Origin: Nostoc sp. NIES-4103
GTDB lineage: Bacteria > Cyanobacteriota > Cyanobacteriia > Cyanobacteriales > Nostocaceae
Assembly: GCF_002368335.1 (NCBI RefSeq)
Contig: NZ_AP018288.1
Location: 3,677,044 to 3,741,043, forward strand
Direction: 5' to 3'
DNA length: 64,000 nucleotides
Shown: positions 26,074 through 35,322 of the stretch, piece by piece
Layout: each line of letters opens with the position of its first letter
Position numbering within the stretch: position 1 is the first letter of the stretch
Program-made: the position numbers and the translations under genes
Notes under the pieces: model-generated
The model's input: only the letters and a program-made list of their open reading frames with translations
Told to the model about the DNA's origin: nothing
Database searches by the model: none

Positions 26074-26995
26074 GAATGCACCTCACTAGACCATTGCAGA
26101 CTTCTCTTAGAGGTGGACGATAAGTTAAACAATCTGTAGTAGCTATTGGACATCGTTCAGCAAACAAGCAACCAAGGGGAAGGGTATCAGGATTTGGTTG
26201 TGTACCCGACACAGGAATAAATTCATTCTGCGGCAAAGAGCGCCAGAGTGCTTGAGTATAAGGATGACGTAATGCCTTTCCTCCATGAGTAAAATCAGTT
26301 TTAGCAGCTATTTCTACAGTTGTACCTGCGTAAAAAACAGCGACTTTATCTGCTATTTGTAAAGCAGCTTCTAGTTCGTGGGTAATTAGCAATACACCCT
26401 TACCCTCGTCAGCAAGTTCGCGCAGGTGATTGAGAGTTTCCACTACCACCTCTGGATGCAACCCTGGAGTTGGTTCATCAGCAATGACTAAATTAGCTTG
26501 CCCAATCACAGCCATTGCTACTAAAATTCGCCTAGCCATCCCACCTGAAAGTTGAAATGGAAACAGCTGCTTGACTGAGGGCGCAAGTTTGTAACGTGTC
26601 AAAACTTGGTTAACTATCTTTTGAGCTGCATTTGTTGATAATCCCCTCAAACTTGCAATCCGATTTAGTTGCTTACCCACACTCATTAAAGGATCAAGAT
26701 AACTAACTGATTGCGGAATTAATACTATTTCTTTTCCCCGTAATTCGATTTGACGCTTATAAGTAAGGTATTCATTGTTGTAAGTTATCTTACCTGTAAC
26801 TTGGGCATTTTTGGGTAGAATACCGAGAATTGCGTGTGCTAAAAGGCTTTTACCAGAGCCACTAGAACCAACAACAGCTACAACTTCACCAGCGTTAACG
26901 TGCAAATCTAAATCAGCGATCGCAGTAGTTTGTTTTTGGCTTAAACCCTGGTCATACATTGTGAAGGTGACACTCAGATTTTGTACACAAAGCAT
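26066..26995 (-). CDS. Opp/Nik-type ABC transporter ATPase, first subunit
   Basis: A 309-residue ATPase of the DppD/NikD type. Walker A GSSGSGKSLLA (about residues 43-53), signature LSGGMARRI, Walker B LVIADEPTPGLHP, H-loop LLITHELEAAL. The C-terminus carries the oligopeptide-transporter extension with its Cys pattern (GCLFAERCPIATTDC...VRC), which in relatives may hold an iron-sulfur cluster. It lies 20 bases downstream of the permease gene and overlaps the second ATPase. ATP hydrolysis drives import through the two permeases. Confidence 0.88.
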   Translation of the reverse strand: MLCVQNLSVTFTMYDQGLSQKQTTAIADLDLHVNAGEVVAVVGSSGSGKSLLAHAILGILPKNAQVTGKITYNNEYLTYKRQIELRGKEIVLIPQSVSYLDPLMSVGKQLNRIASLRGLSTNAAQKIVNQVLTRYKLAPSVKQLFPFQLSGGMARRILVAMAVIGQANLVIADEPTPGLHPEVVVETLNHLRELADEGKGVLLITHELEAALQIADKVAVFYAGTTVEIAAKTDFTHGGKALRHPYTQALWRSLPQNEFIPVSGTQPNPDTLPLGCLFAERCPIATTDCLTYRPPLREVCNGLVRCIHA

Positions 26996-27015
26996 TCTGA
27001 ACGCTCCTTGTAGTG

Positions 27016-27906
27016 TTATTCTTGGCTTGTTTTCGGGTCAAGTAGCGATCGTAAGCTAGCACCCAAAATATCAAACAGCTTAACAGCCATTAGCAAAGCC
27101 ACTCCTGGTAAAACTCCCAGCCACCAGTAACCAGCCGACAGATAACGCATAGCCTCACTTAAAATCACGCCGATTGCTGGCATTTCTGGTGGTAAACCCA
27201 GTCCCAAGAAGGTTAGACCGGCTTCGTGTAAAATTACATGGGGAAATAGCAATACCAGTCCCACCATGAACTGGGGTATCAAATGAGGCAACAAATGATG
27301 ACGAGCAATCCACAGAGAAGAATGTCCTAGTTTATAGGAAAGCTGTACGTAGTCTGAGTTTTTAATTTGCAGTACCTCAGCCCGTAAAAGTCGAGCTAAT
27401 CCCATCCAGTGGGTGATACTCACTGAAATTAACAAGCCGGGAACTCCACCACCAACTGCAAAGGCAATCAGGATAATTAGCACAAGATGAGGTAAACTTA
27501 AGAACACATCAATCAGCCATGTAATTACTGCGTCAACTTTACTATTCATCGTTGCTGATACTGTTCCTAAGACTAACCCGATGGCCGCACTACAGATAGC
27601 TGTCAACAAACCCACCCACAAACTTAAACTTAAGCCGTGGAGAGTACGGGCAAACATATCTCTACCTAACCAATCAGTACCGAAAGGATGAGCCAGTGAG
27701 GGTGGTTGGTTGCGAGTTTGTAAGGCAATTTCTAACCCTTCTGTACCAACTAACTGCCCTCCTAGTAACAGAGTGCTAAAAATTACAAAACATAAAAGGG
27801 CGATCGCCAGGGTGCGGCTACGGCGATTACCCAAATATACCAAGCCTTTGGGCTTAGTCGGCGGATGATTTGGTAGAGTGGGGATAGCGATCGCAGGCTT
27901 TGTCAT
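27016..27906 (-). CDS. Opp/Nik-type ABC transporter permease, C-type subunit
   Basis: A 296-residue inner-membrane permease of the DppC/NikC type. About six membrane helices are visible, with the typical PFGTDWLGRDMFAR motif after the first helix and the ATPase-coupling EAA-like segment LLRAEVLQIKNSDYVQLSYKLG followed by HLLPHLIPQFMV. It overlaps the partner permease by four bases (ATGA), indicating translational coupling. It forms the heterodimeric channel with the B-type subunit. Confidence 0.88.
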   Translation of the reverse strand: MTKPAIAIPTLPNHPPTKPKGLVYLGNRRSRTLAIALLCFVIFSTLLLGGQLVGTEGLEIALQTRNQPPSLAHPFGTDWLGRDMFARTLHGLSLSLWVGLLTAICSAAIGLVLGTVSATMNSKVDAVITWLIDVFLSLPHLVLIILIAFAVGGGVPGLLISVSITHWMGLARLLRAEVLQIKNSDYVQLSYKLGHSSLWIARHHLLPHLIPQFMVGLVLLFPHVILHEAGLTFLGLGLPPEMPAIGVILSEAMRYLSAGYWWLGVLPGVALLMAVKLFDILGASLRSLLDPKTSQE

Positions 27907-28889
27907 GCAGATTTTCCAAAACGGATACGGGGATCAATAATCTGGTAACTGAGGTCGGCTAAAGTGTTACCTATAAAAACAAAGGTGGCGCTAAAGAAAA
28001 CAATGCCCAGTAACAAAGGAACATCGCTTCGCAATGCTGCCTGTACAGTAGCATCACCCAAACCAGGATAGTTAAATACTTTTTCAATTAGTACAGAACC
28101 ACCAAACAGTTCGCCTAAACTGGCAAATTGCAAGGTAATCGCGGGTAAAGCAACGTTACGCAAACCGTGATGTAGAACTACCCCAGTAGTTGTTTCACCT
28201 TGGGCATAGGCAAATAAAGCATAGTTGCTATGCAAAATTTCAATCAGCTTTTCACGGGTGTGGAGGGCAATATTAGCAACGCCAATCACACTCAGAGTTA
28301 AAGCAGGTAGTAGTAGATGATGGAGCTTTTGCCATAAAGTCACATCAGCCCTTAAAATACCAGGCGGTGTTGCACAGCATATTGGGGTAACTTGTAGTGT
28401 CACCGAAAAAATAATTAACAATAGTAAGGCAATCCAAAAAGCGGGAGCTGATGCCAAAGTATAAGCATAAATCCGAATCACCCGATCCAATAAAGACCCT
28501 TCCTTAGCTCCTGCGACAATACCCAACAATACACCGAACGCACCAGAAAACAACCACGCCAACCCCATCAGTGCCAATGATGCCTCAAAACGTTCGGCTA
28601 TTACTTGGGACACCGTTTGGTTGTAGGTCATGGAAGTTCCCAAATTACCTTGCAGTAGTTGTCCTAGCCAAAGGAAAAAACGTGTAGTCATGGGTCGATC
28701 TAATCCCCAACGTTGGGCAATTAATTCTCGTTGTTCAGCACCCACACGCATCACATCAGCCCCAATATAAGCATCTACCGGGTTAACAGGAGACAAGCTA
28801 ACCAGGACAAAACTGATGACTGACAGTGCTACTAATAGCAGCAGAAAGTGTAGGAATTTTTGTAGTAAGAATCGCCAGATATGCTTCAT
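27903..28889 (-). CDS. Opp/Nik-type ABC transporter permease, B-type subunit
   Basis: A 328-residue inner-membrane permease of the DppB/NikB type. It has the N-terminal helix FLHFLLLLVALSVISFVLV, the family motif RWGLDRPMTTRFFLWLGQLL then GNLGTSMTYNQ, and the ATPase-coupling segment SNYALFAYAQGET followed by HHGLRNVALPAITLQ. It starts three bases after the lipoprotein gene ends and overlaps the C-type permease. Partner of the adjacent permease in the importer. Confidence 0.88.
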   Translation of the reverse strand: MKHIWRFLLQKFLHFLLLLVALSVISFVLVSLSPVNPVDAYIGADVMRVGAEQRELIAQRWGLDRPMTTRFFLWLGQLLQGNLGTSMTYNQTVSQVIAERFEASLALMGLAWLFSGAFGVLLGIVAGAKEGSLLDRVIRIYAYTLASAPAFWIALLLLIIFSVTLQVTPICCATPPGILRADVTLWQKLHHLLLPALTLSVIGVANIALHTREKLIEILHSNYALFAYAQGETTTGVVLHHGLRNVALPAITLQFASLGELFGGSVLIEKVFNYPGLGDATVQAALRSDVPLLLGIVFFSATFVFIGNTLADLSYQIIDPRIRFGKSA

Positions 28890-28892
28890 AGG

Positions 28893-30557
28893 TCAATCGC
28901 AGTTCCACTTCCAAGAGGTAACGTTGGCTAATATTGAACCTGTGTAGTTGTGAGTTACCTGCTTTTGCTTGCCAAGGTCTAAACAGCCATTCACAAAGTA
29001 AGTTTGATCGGGACTAACGAGCCAAGTAGATGCAGCATCGCCTTTAGTAGTAATTCCAGTTTGACCGTCCCACTGTAACTTTTGCCAAAATAATCTTGCT
29101 TCTATCTCTGAGGCTGCTGTCATCCCTCTATCAAGATTTTGGTCAACCACAGAGTTCGCATAGTAACCAGGATTTTGCCAATTTCCTTGGGCGATCGAAC
29201 TATGGTAGAGATTGTATAGGATCAGCGGATCGTAAGTGCCTAGTACATAGAGAACTACATCGCTATGCAATCGGCGTTCAATTTCTTTCCAACTTCTGCC
29301 TTCCGCATTGACTTGAATACCGATTGGTTTGAGCATTTGCGCTACAGCTAAAGCTAGTCCTTGGCGCAGGCTATCTTTAGCAGGGTAGAGAATGCTAAAC
29401 TCGGCTTTCAATCCTTGTTTTTCTAAAATGCCATCGCCGTTATTATCTTCCCAACCTGCTGTGGCAAGAATCTGTTTAGCTTTGTTAGCATCGGCATCTT
29501 GAATTTTAGCTTTAGCTTCTTCCCAAGGCATACCACTAACTGGAGTATAGGCAGGAGAACCATAGCCTTCGAGAATAGCATCAACCAAAACCTGCCGATT
29601 GATGGCGTAGTTAATGGCTTGACGAATTGCCGGATCTGCGGTTACATCATTGCCAATGGAGTATCCTTGAGAAGTTTTATTGCCTGTGTTGGGGATATAA
29701 GGAAGCATCAATCCTGCATGACCATCGCTTCTGTGGGCGTACAAATTCATCCCAGGAATCTGCTGAATTGCGAGTGATGGCGGTATACGCGCCACATCAA
29801 CTCTACCCGCCTTCGCCGCAGCCAAGGTTGCATCTTCAAGAGTTAAAAGAATTACCAACCGTTTAATATTTGCTGGCGTTCCGTAGTAGTAAGGGTTGGC
29901 TTCAGCAATAATCTGTTCGCCAGGATTCCATTGCACTAGGCGATAGGGGCCAGAACCAATGGGATTGCGTAAGTAATTTTTGTTGTGGGCGTGTTTTGGT
30001 ATGATTCCCAAGTTTGTTATTTGATTGATAAAAGTAATCCGAGGCTGCTTGAGGTGTAATTCAACTTCGTAATTTCCTTTGACAACCGCTTTGTCTAATG
30101 CTGACAAATCTACCAATCCGCCACTCTCTTTAGTGTGGTTGAATGTGTAAGCAACATCTTCGGCGGTGAGGGGTTGACTATCCGAGAAGCGGACATCTTC
30201 ACGGATTTTGAATGTCCAGATTTTGCGATCGCTACTAATGGTGTAGCTTTGGGCAAGGTCATTAACCAGTTCTAGATTTTCGTTACGGCGCAGTAGTGTA
30301 CTTTGAAACAATGGAGGCCCGTAATAATTCCAACCCATAGTTGGGTCGAACCCCTTGTCGTCAAAATCCTCCCATGAAAAAGCCAGCACTATCTCATCTT
30401 TGGATTCACCGCTAACTTTAGTAGCTGGTGGACTTGAAGAAACTTGGCTACAAGCAGCCAATATCTGCACCAGTAATAGACTCGACAACCAGTGCCACCA
30501 CTTGATTTTGCAGATTTTCAATCTAGAAATACTTAAATTCACCTTAATTCTTCTCAC
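28893..30557 (-). CDS. Family 5 substrate-binding lipoprotein of the Opp/Nik-type importer
   Basis: A 554-residue solute-binding protein of family 5 (peptide, nickel and opine-metallophore transporters). A lipoprotein signal is clear: hydrophobic stretch, then lipobox LAAC with Cys at about 36. The mature domain shows WTFKIREDVRFSDSQPLTAE, VAYTFNHT, GSGPYRLVQWNPGEQ and AIRQAINYAINRQVLVDAIL, all family hallmarks. It would capture the substrate in the periplasm, after the outer-membrane receptor encoded two genes upstream. The listed start is GTG; a second in-frame GTG lies a few codons later. It may bind a metal-loaded peptide; which one cannot be read from sequence. Confidence 0.88.
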   Translation of the reverse strand: MRRIKVNLSISRLKICKIKWWHWLSSLLLVQILAACSQVSSSPPATKVSGESKDEIVLAFSWEDFDDKGFDPTMGWNYYGPPLFQSTLLRRNENLELVNDLAQSYTISSDRKIWTFKIREDVRFSDSQPLTAEDVAYTFNHTKESGGLVDLSALDKAVVKGNYEVELHLKQPRITFINQITNLGIIPKHAHNKNYLRNPIGSGPYRLVQWNPGEQIIAEANPYYYGTPANIKRLVILLTLEDATLAAAKAGRVDVARIPPSLAIQQIPGMNLYAHRSDGHAGLMLPYIPNTGNKTSQGYSIGNDVTADPAIRQAINYAINRQVLVDAILEGYGSPAYTPVSGMPWEEAKAKIQDADANKAKQILATAGWEDNNGDGILEKQGLKAEFSILYPAKDSLRQGLALAVAQMLKPIGIQVNAEGRSWKEIERRLHSDVVLYVLGTYDPLILYNLYHSSIAQGNWQNPGYYANSVVDQNLDRGMTAASEIEARLFWQKLQWDGQTGITTKGDAASTWLVSPDQTYFVNGCLDLGKQKQVTHNYTGSILANVTSWKWNCD

Positions 30558-30635
30558 ATTTTGAATAAAAATTGTCGAAATTAATTTTGAAAAAATATCT
30601 GATTTTTTATAAAAATTAAAATTTTAACAAACAAT

Positions 30636-31955
30636 TTAATTAACCGATTTTGTACTAGCTAAAATTTGGGAAATAATTTTGACAGAAAGTCCATAACTTT
30701 CTATTTCTCTAAATTTTTTACCCCATGCTTCTACTTCCTGCTGCAATGAAGAATTACTTTCTATTGTTTCAATAAAATTAGTTATTTTCTGGACTGTTAT
30801 ATCTTGAATGTCACCCACCAATCCTAATCCATGATATTGAATTCTTTTAGCATTTTCCGGTTGATCGGCACAAATGGGAAATACTATCATTGGTGTTCCT
30901 GAAAATATACATTCTTTAATAGTATGTATTCCTCCAGCTATAATTGCTAAACAAGCTCGTTCCAGAAGTGCTAATTGCGGTGCTTTGTTAACTATGATGA
31001 CATCATCAGGAATAAAAGTAAAATCTTCAACACAAAGATAATCGCTCACTGAAACCACTAATTGATATTTATGTTTTTTGGAAATAGCATCAATGACGTT
31101 TTGAATAAATTGTTTTGCTTCAGCTACAGTTAAAGTTTCTACTGCTCCTACTGTAGTTCCTAAAGCACAATAAATTAGAGCTTTATCTTGCTTGATTTTT
31201 GACCAATTAAAATCAGGTTGTTGTCTTTCTAAATCTATAGAAGCTTCTGCATAATAACATCCTGGTCTTACAGTGCCAGGAAAATCTAATTCTTTAGGAC
31301 ATAAAAATAAATGTGGTAATTTCAAAGGAATCACCTGCTGAAAATCTAGTAATTCCAGAGGAATTTTACTCTTGATAGCAATTGTCTTGATAATATTTTT
31401 AATATTTATATCGATACCAATTAACCAACTTAATGCTAATTTAAATTGTTGTATCCAAAACTGAGGATAAAATTTGATTTGTCGGTTTGAATTAGGCGGT
31501 GGTAGTGCCGTAAACATATCCGTTAAATAAATGCTTGTAATTTGGCATTCATAAGCTATTAAAGCCAGTAAAGTTGAGAACAAAGGGGAGGATGTACTAA
31601 TCAAAAGTAAATCGGGATGAGTCTGTTTGAGCAAAGTATGTACTTCACGGTTCTCTCCTGTTATAAAAGAATTAATCATAGATTTAAAATACTTGATATA
31701 TTTAATTTGCTCTAAGATGAGCTTAAGCCCACTAATTTTAAGATGATTATCATCAACTTTTCGTATAAAACCTTTTGGGAACCATCTTTCGAGAATAGGT
31801 AGAAAAGTAAAACCATGATTTTGAGCATTTTCTTGAGAATCTGGTATCCCCAAATAAAGCACTTCATGTCCAAGAGATTTGAGAGTTTTCGCCAATTTCA
31901 AAGTGCCATAAAATTCGCCTTGCAATCGCCAAATACAAAATACAATCTTTGCCAT
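30636..31955 (-). CDS. GT1-family (UGT/MGT-like) glycosyltransferase
   Basis: A 439-residue GT-B glycosyltransferase of the GT1 type that decorates small molecules, such as macrolides or siderophores. The C-terminal donor domain has ALIYCALGTTVGAVETL, VIIVNKAPQLALLERACLAI, then AGGIHTIKECIFSGTPMIVF with ICADQPENAKRI, where the DQ pair normally contacts the sugar. The N-terminus opens MAKIVFCIWRLQGEFYGTLK. It starts two bases after the TonB receptor stop, so they are co-transcribed. It may glycosylate the metallophore made by the facing NRPS, comparable in principle to siderophore C-glucosylation by IroB; that role is inferred from position only. Confidence 0.82.
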   Translation of the reverse strand: MAKIVFCIWRLQGEFYGTLKLAKTLKSLGHEVLYLGIPDSQENAQNHGFTFLPILERWFPKGFIRKVDDNHLKISGLKLILEQIKYIKYFKSMINSFITGENREVHTLLKQTHPDLLLISTSSPLFSTLLALIAYECQITSIYLTDMFTALPPPNSNRQIKFYPQFWIQQFKLALSWLIGIDINIKNIIKTIAIKSKIPLELLDFQQVIPLKLPHLFLCPKELDFPGTVRPGCYYAEASIDLERQQPDFNWSKIKQDKALIYCALGTTVGAVETLTVAEAKQFIQNVIDAISKKHKYQLVVSVSDYLCVEDFTFIPDDVIIVNKAPQLALLERACLAIIAGGIHTIKECIFSGTPMIVFPICADQPENAKRIQYHGLGLVGDIQDITVQKITNFIETIESNSSLQQEVEAWGKKFREIESYGLSVKIISQILASTKSVN

Positions 31956-31957
31956 AA

Positions 31958-34561
31958 TTAAAACTCCACTGCAACTGTACCTAACACGGTCAATGGTGCT
32001 GCGGGAAGAAGGCTATAACCATCTACTTCGTAATATTTAACATCAAAGATATTTTTGAGATTTAGACCAACTCTATAATTATTGCGACGATAAAAAACAG
32101 ATGCGTCAGTTCTTAGGTATGAGGGAACTGTGAATGTATTGGGTAAAGATACCTCCCGTTCACCTGCGTATACCAACCCCAAGCCAAAACCTAACCCTTG
32201 CAAATTACCGTTTTGGATTTCATAAGTAGACCATAAACTGGCGCTGCGTTCTGGTACGCCTGCTGTGCGATCGCCTATTAAATCTGGGTTATTATCTTCA
32301 GTAACAACAACATCTGCATAAGCATAAGTAGCGATGATTTTCCAGCCTGGTAATATTTCTCCAGCAACATCTAGTTCAATACCACGGCTTCTCTGTTCAC
32401 CGGTTTGGATGCTGAAATTCCTATCAACTGGATCGGCTGTCAGCACGTTCTGACGATTTATTTGATAAAATGCCAAAGTTGCTGACACGCGATTGTCAAA
32501 AAAATCTTGTTTAATTCCTACTTCAAACTGTTCGCTGATTTCTGGATCAAATTGTTCACCTGTCCGACTTCTACTGAATATTTGGGGAGCAAATGCGTTA
32601 GTCCAATTGAAATAAACTGATGTAGACTGACTCGGTTGATAAACTATCCCAACTCGTGGCGAAAATCTGCTGTCAGTTTGCTCATTTACCACTGTATTAG
32701 TTGGACGGTCTTTATAGAAAGAGTCAACCACATCAAAACGACCGCCTGCTAAAACTTTGAGATTAGGTAAAATTTCTATTAAATTTTGCACATAAAAACC
32801 AATATTATCTCCACCTTGTTCACCTGCAAAGCTGAGAGTATATTCTCCTGGTCTAGCACCATAAACTGGGTTAAAAATATCAATGGCTGCTAATGGAGCT
32901 TCAAAAACATCATAGCCATATTTTAATCTGGCTAACTCTACCCCAAACAAAAAATTGTGACGTAAAGAGCCTGTATTGAATTTGCCATAAATTTCGCTTT
33001 GTATGGTGTAATTTTCTGTTTTCTGCGCTCCTCGTGAAGATGTACGATCTAGCGTGCGGCCATCATCTCTAAGGGATATTGAATATATGCGAGCGCTACC
33101 AACATCAGTATTATTAATAGTTGCATTTAACCCCTGCCTAAATCTCCAGTTATCACTAAACTTGTGTTCTAAGTTACCACTAATTGAAGAAACATTTCCG
33201 GTGGTCGGGTCAAGATTAGGTTCTCCAATGAATCTGTTAACTGGAAGTTGTAAAGACACAGGATCTAAGGGTAATCCTTTATCAAAAGTGTAACTGTAGT
33301 CGAGATATTCAAATTCGGTGGTAAAAGTAGTGCGCGGACTAATTTGCAAAGTCAAAACGGGAGCAATGAAAAAGTTTTCACTATTAATGAAATCACGATA
33401 ACTGTTAGCATTTTCATAGGCGATATTTAGGCGGTATAAAGCAGAGCGATCGCTTAATAATGGCCCAGTGATATCAATACTCGGACGGTAAAAATCGAAA
33501 CTCCCGACGGTAAACTGACCTTGGTAAAAAGGACTCTCAAGCGGCTGTTTTGTGACTGTGTTAACCAATCCACTCAAGGAAGAACCGCTACTACCACTAT
33601 ATAGAACTGATGACGGCCCTTTGAGAATTTCTATTCGCTCAACATTAGCAATACTACGAGGATTACCCTGATCCCGAAAGCCGTTGCGGAGGTTTTGATA
33701 TCCTGCAAACAAACCGCGAATATTGTAACCTGATGCTGTGCCAAAGCCAAATATCCGTTGTACACCACTAACGTTATCTGTAAATTCGTCTAAACGTGTT
33801 ACTTGTCTATCTTCTAGAACCTGTCGAGGGACAACTTGAATAGATTGGGGAATATCCCGTAGGGGTACGTCTATTTTTGTCGAACTCGGAGCAGTTTGGA
33901 TGTTGTATTCACCCTCTTGTGTACCTGTCACTACTAGTTCAATAGGTGTTTCATCTTCAGCAGATGGTTGAGTAGTTGGCGTTTCACTTTCAATAGGTGT
34001 TTCATCTTCAGCAGATGGCGTTTCATTACTAGGCTGTTGTTGAACTAGGGGAGATATAACTGGTGTAATCCCGAAAACTAAACCTTCATCGCTATCAAAC
34101 AGTTCAACTTGTGGCGCAGTTTCTTCACCGATTACTGTCACTCGGATACTATTATTATCGACATTTACCACTGTTATTTCAGTAATACCTGCAACAGGTT
34201 TTTCTTGACGGAATGTATTACCACTAGACAAGCGTAATTGAGCGTTGGAAATATCAGCAATCAAGTTATTCCCTTCGCTTTTAATATTAGTTTGCAGCTT
34301 GTCAGATGTAGATGTTTCTAAGATTATTTCCAAACCGTTAGCTGTTGAGGAAAAGCGCACTCCTGTTACTTTTATGATTTCACTCTGTGCAACCCAGTTT
34401 TTCACTCTGGTATGAGGAATCTGAATGTCACTAAGTAAGAGGCTATCTTTACTATAAATTTCCTTCTCAGCCAAATTTTTTTCTTGTGCGTTTACAGGTT
34501 CAGTTACTAACAGCCAAATAGTACCTAAAATTCCCAAATAAATAAACTGTCTTTGTCTCAA
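31958..34561 (-). CDS. TonB-dependent siderophore receptor with N-terminal AMIN domain
   Basis: About 867 residues. From the TTG at 34561 (perfect GGAGGA six bases upstream) comes a signal peptide ending VNAQ, then an AMIN-like domain (VTGVRFSSTANGLEIILETS), as in many cyanobacterial siderophore receptors. A duplicated SAEDETPIE linker follows, then a TonB-box-like ELVVTG and the plug domain (DIPQSIQVVPRQVLEDRQ, GYNIRGLFAGYQNLRNGFRD, VERIEILKGPSSVLYS). A 22-strand-type barrel ends GLNLKNIFDVKYYE...VAVEF with terminal Phe. An earlier ATG (34606) is possible but gives a poor signal peptide. A Fur-box match lies about 0.2 kb upstream. It would import a ferric or other metal chelate across the outer membrane. 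Confidence 0.9.
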   Translation of the reverse strand: MRQRQFIYLGILGTIWLLVTEPVNAQEKNLAEKEIYSKDSLLLSDIQIPHTRVKNWVAQSEIIKVTGVRFSSTANGLEIILETSTSDKLQTNIKSEGNNLIADISNAQLRLSSGNTFRQEKPVAGITEITVVNVDNNSIRVTVIGEETAPQVELFDSDEGLVFGITPVISPLVQQQPSNETPSAEDETPIESETPTTQPSAEDETPIELVVTGTQEGEYNIQTAPSSTKIDVPLRDIPQSIQVVPRQVLEDRQVTRLDEFTDNVSGVQRIFGFGTASGYNIRGLFAGYQNLRNGFRDQGNPRSIANVERIEILKGPSSVLYSGSSGSSLSGLVNTVTKQPLESPFYQGQFTVGSFDFYRPSIDITGPLLSDRSALYRLNIAYENANSYRDFINSENFFIAPVLTLQISPRTTFTTEFEYLDYSYTFDKGLPLDPVSLQLPVNRFIGEPNLDPTTGNVSSISGNLEHKFSDNWRFRQGLNATINNTDVGSARIYSISLRDDGRTLDRTSSRGAQKTENYTIQSEIYGKFNTGSLRHNFLFGVELARLKYGYDVFEAPLAAIDIFNPVYGARPGEYTLSFAGEQGGDNIGFYVQNLIEILPNLKVLAGGRFDVVDSFYKDRPTNTVVNEQTDSRFSPRVGIVYQPSQSTSVYFNWTNAFAPQIFSRSRTGEQFDPEISEQFEVGIKQDFFDNRVSATLAFYQINRQNVLTADPVDRNFSIQTGEQRSRGIELDVAGEILPGWKIIATYAYADVVVTEDNNPDLIGDRTAGVPERSASLWSTYEIQNGNLQGLGFGLGLVYAGEREVSLPNTFTVPSYLRTDASVFYRRNNYRVGLNLKNIFDVKYYEVDGYSLLPAAPLTVLGTVAVEF

Positions 34562-34767
34562 AATGTTCCTCCACACCAAATTGCATACCACAACAACAAG
34601 AAGCATTAGTGTATTTTCAACACAAATAATTCCAATATCTGCTGTTGCAATATGGAAAAGTAGTCAATGCGAACTTTGCCAATTTGAAAAAATAGGCTTA
34701 AGTTCGCTTGTTAAACTACTCAGATTTATTAGTTTAAAAAGACTTTGTTGAAGTACTGCTACACAAC

Positions 34768-34786
34768 TATAACGATAATCATTCTT
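34768..34786. promoter_or_regulatory. Fur box upstream of the TonB receptor operon
   Basis: TATAACGATAATCATTCTT matches the 19-base Fur consensus (GATAATGATAATCATTATC) at 15 positions by eye, including the central GATAATCATT. It lies in the divergent spacer between the receptor and the NRPS genes, so iron repression of the uptake operon, and perhaps both directions, is likely. Confidence 0.65.
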
Positions 34787-35199
34787 AGAATACCAAGATT
34801 GAAAAAAAAGTCAAGTCACTTTTGTTTACTAATTTTGTAATTAAACCCGTTTGTGGGGTTTTAGGTTTAATTTCTCCAGTCTTAAAACTTCAAGTTTCTG
34901 AAAGTATCATTAATTGTGGGTGAATCAGTGATTTATGTCAAAAGACGCTCTGTCAAATTTGCCTATAATTCCAGTAAAATAATTTTTAAATATCTGATTT
35001 TCTTGACAACTTGTATTAAATGTTTATTAAATTTAAGAAATGTAATTAATTCAGGTTACTGATTATTAATCAGATCAGTCACATATAACTCATAAGGAAT
35101 AAAAATACACCTGTTAATAAGAATAATTTATTAGTGGTTGTTTAAAACCAGAAGTATAGTATGTTGAGCATTGAGGATTAGTGAGAACGATTTTCGATA

Positions 35200-35218
35200 T
35201 CAATTGATAAAAGTTATC
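35200..35218. promoter_or_regulatory. Weak Fur-like site upstream of the first NRPS gene
   Basis: TCAATTGATAAAAGTTATC matches the Fur consensus at about 12 of 19 positions and is symmetric (GATAA...TTATC). It lies about 105 bases before the NRPS start codon. Weak on its own, but its placement fits iron control of biosynthesis. Confidence 0.3.
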
Positions 35219-35322
35219 CTCCAAAAAATAAAGCCAAAAGTGTATTTTCTCATCAGTTAGAAGTGCGATCGCGAATTTGAAGTAATTGATAACCTTGAGC
35301 GCATATTAAGTAAGGTTTCCAA

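Noticed and set aside
30558..30635. Additional Fur box before the binding-protein gene
   Set aside because: The AT-rich spacer has no stretch resembling GATAAT repeats; the gene is more simply explained as part of the receptor operon.
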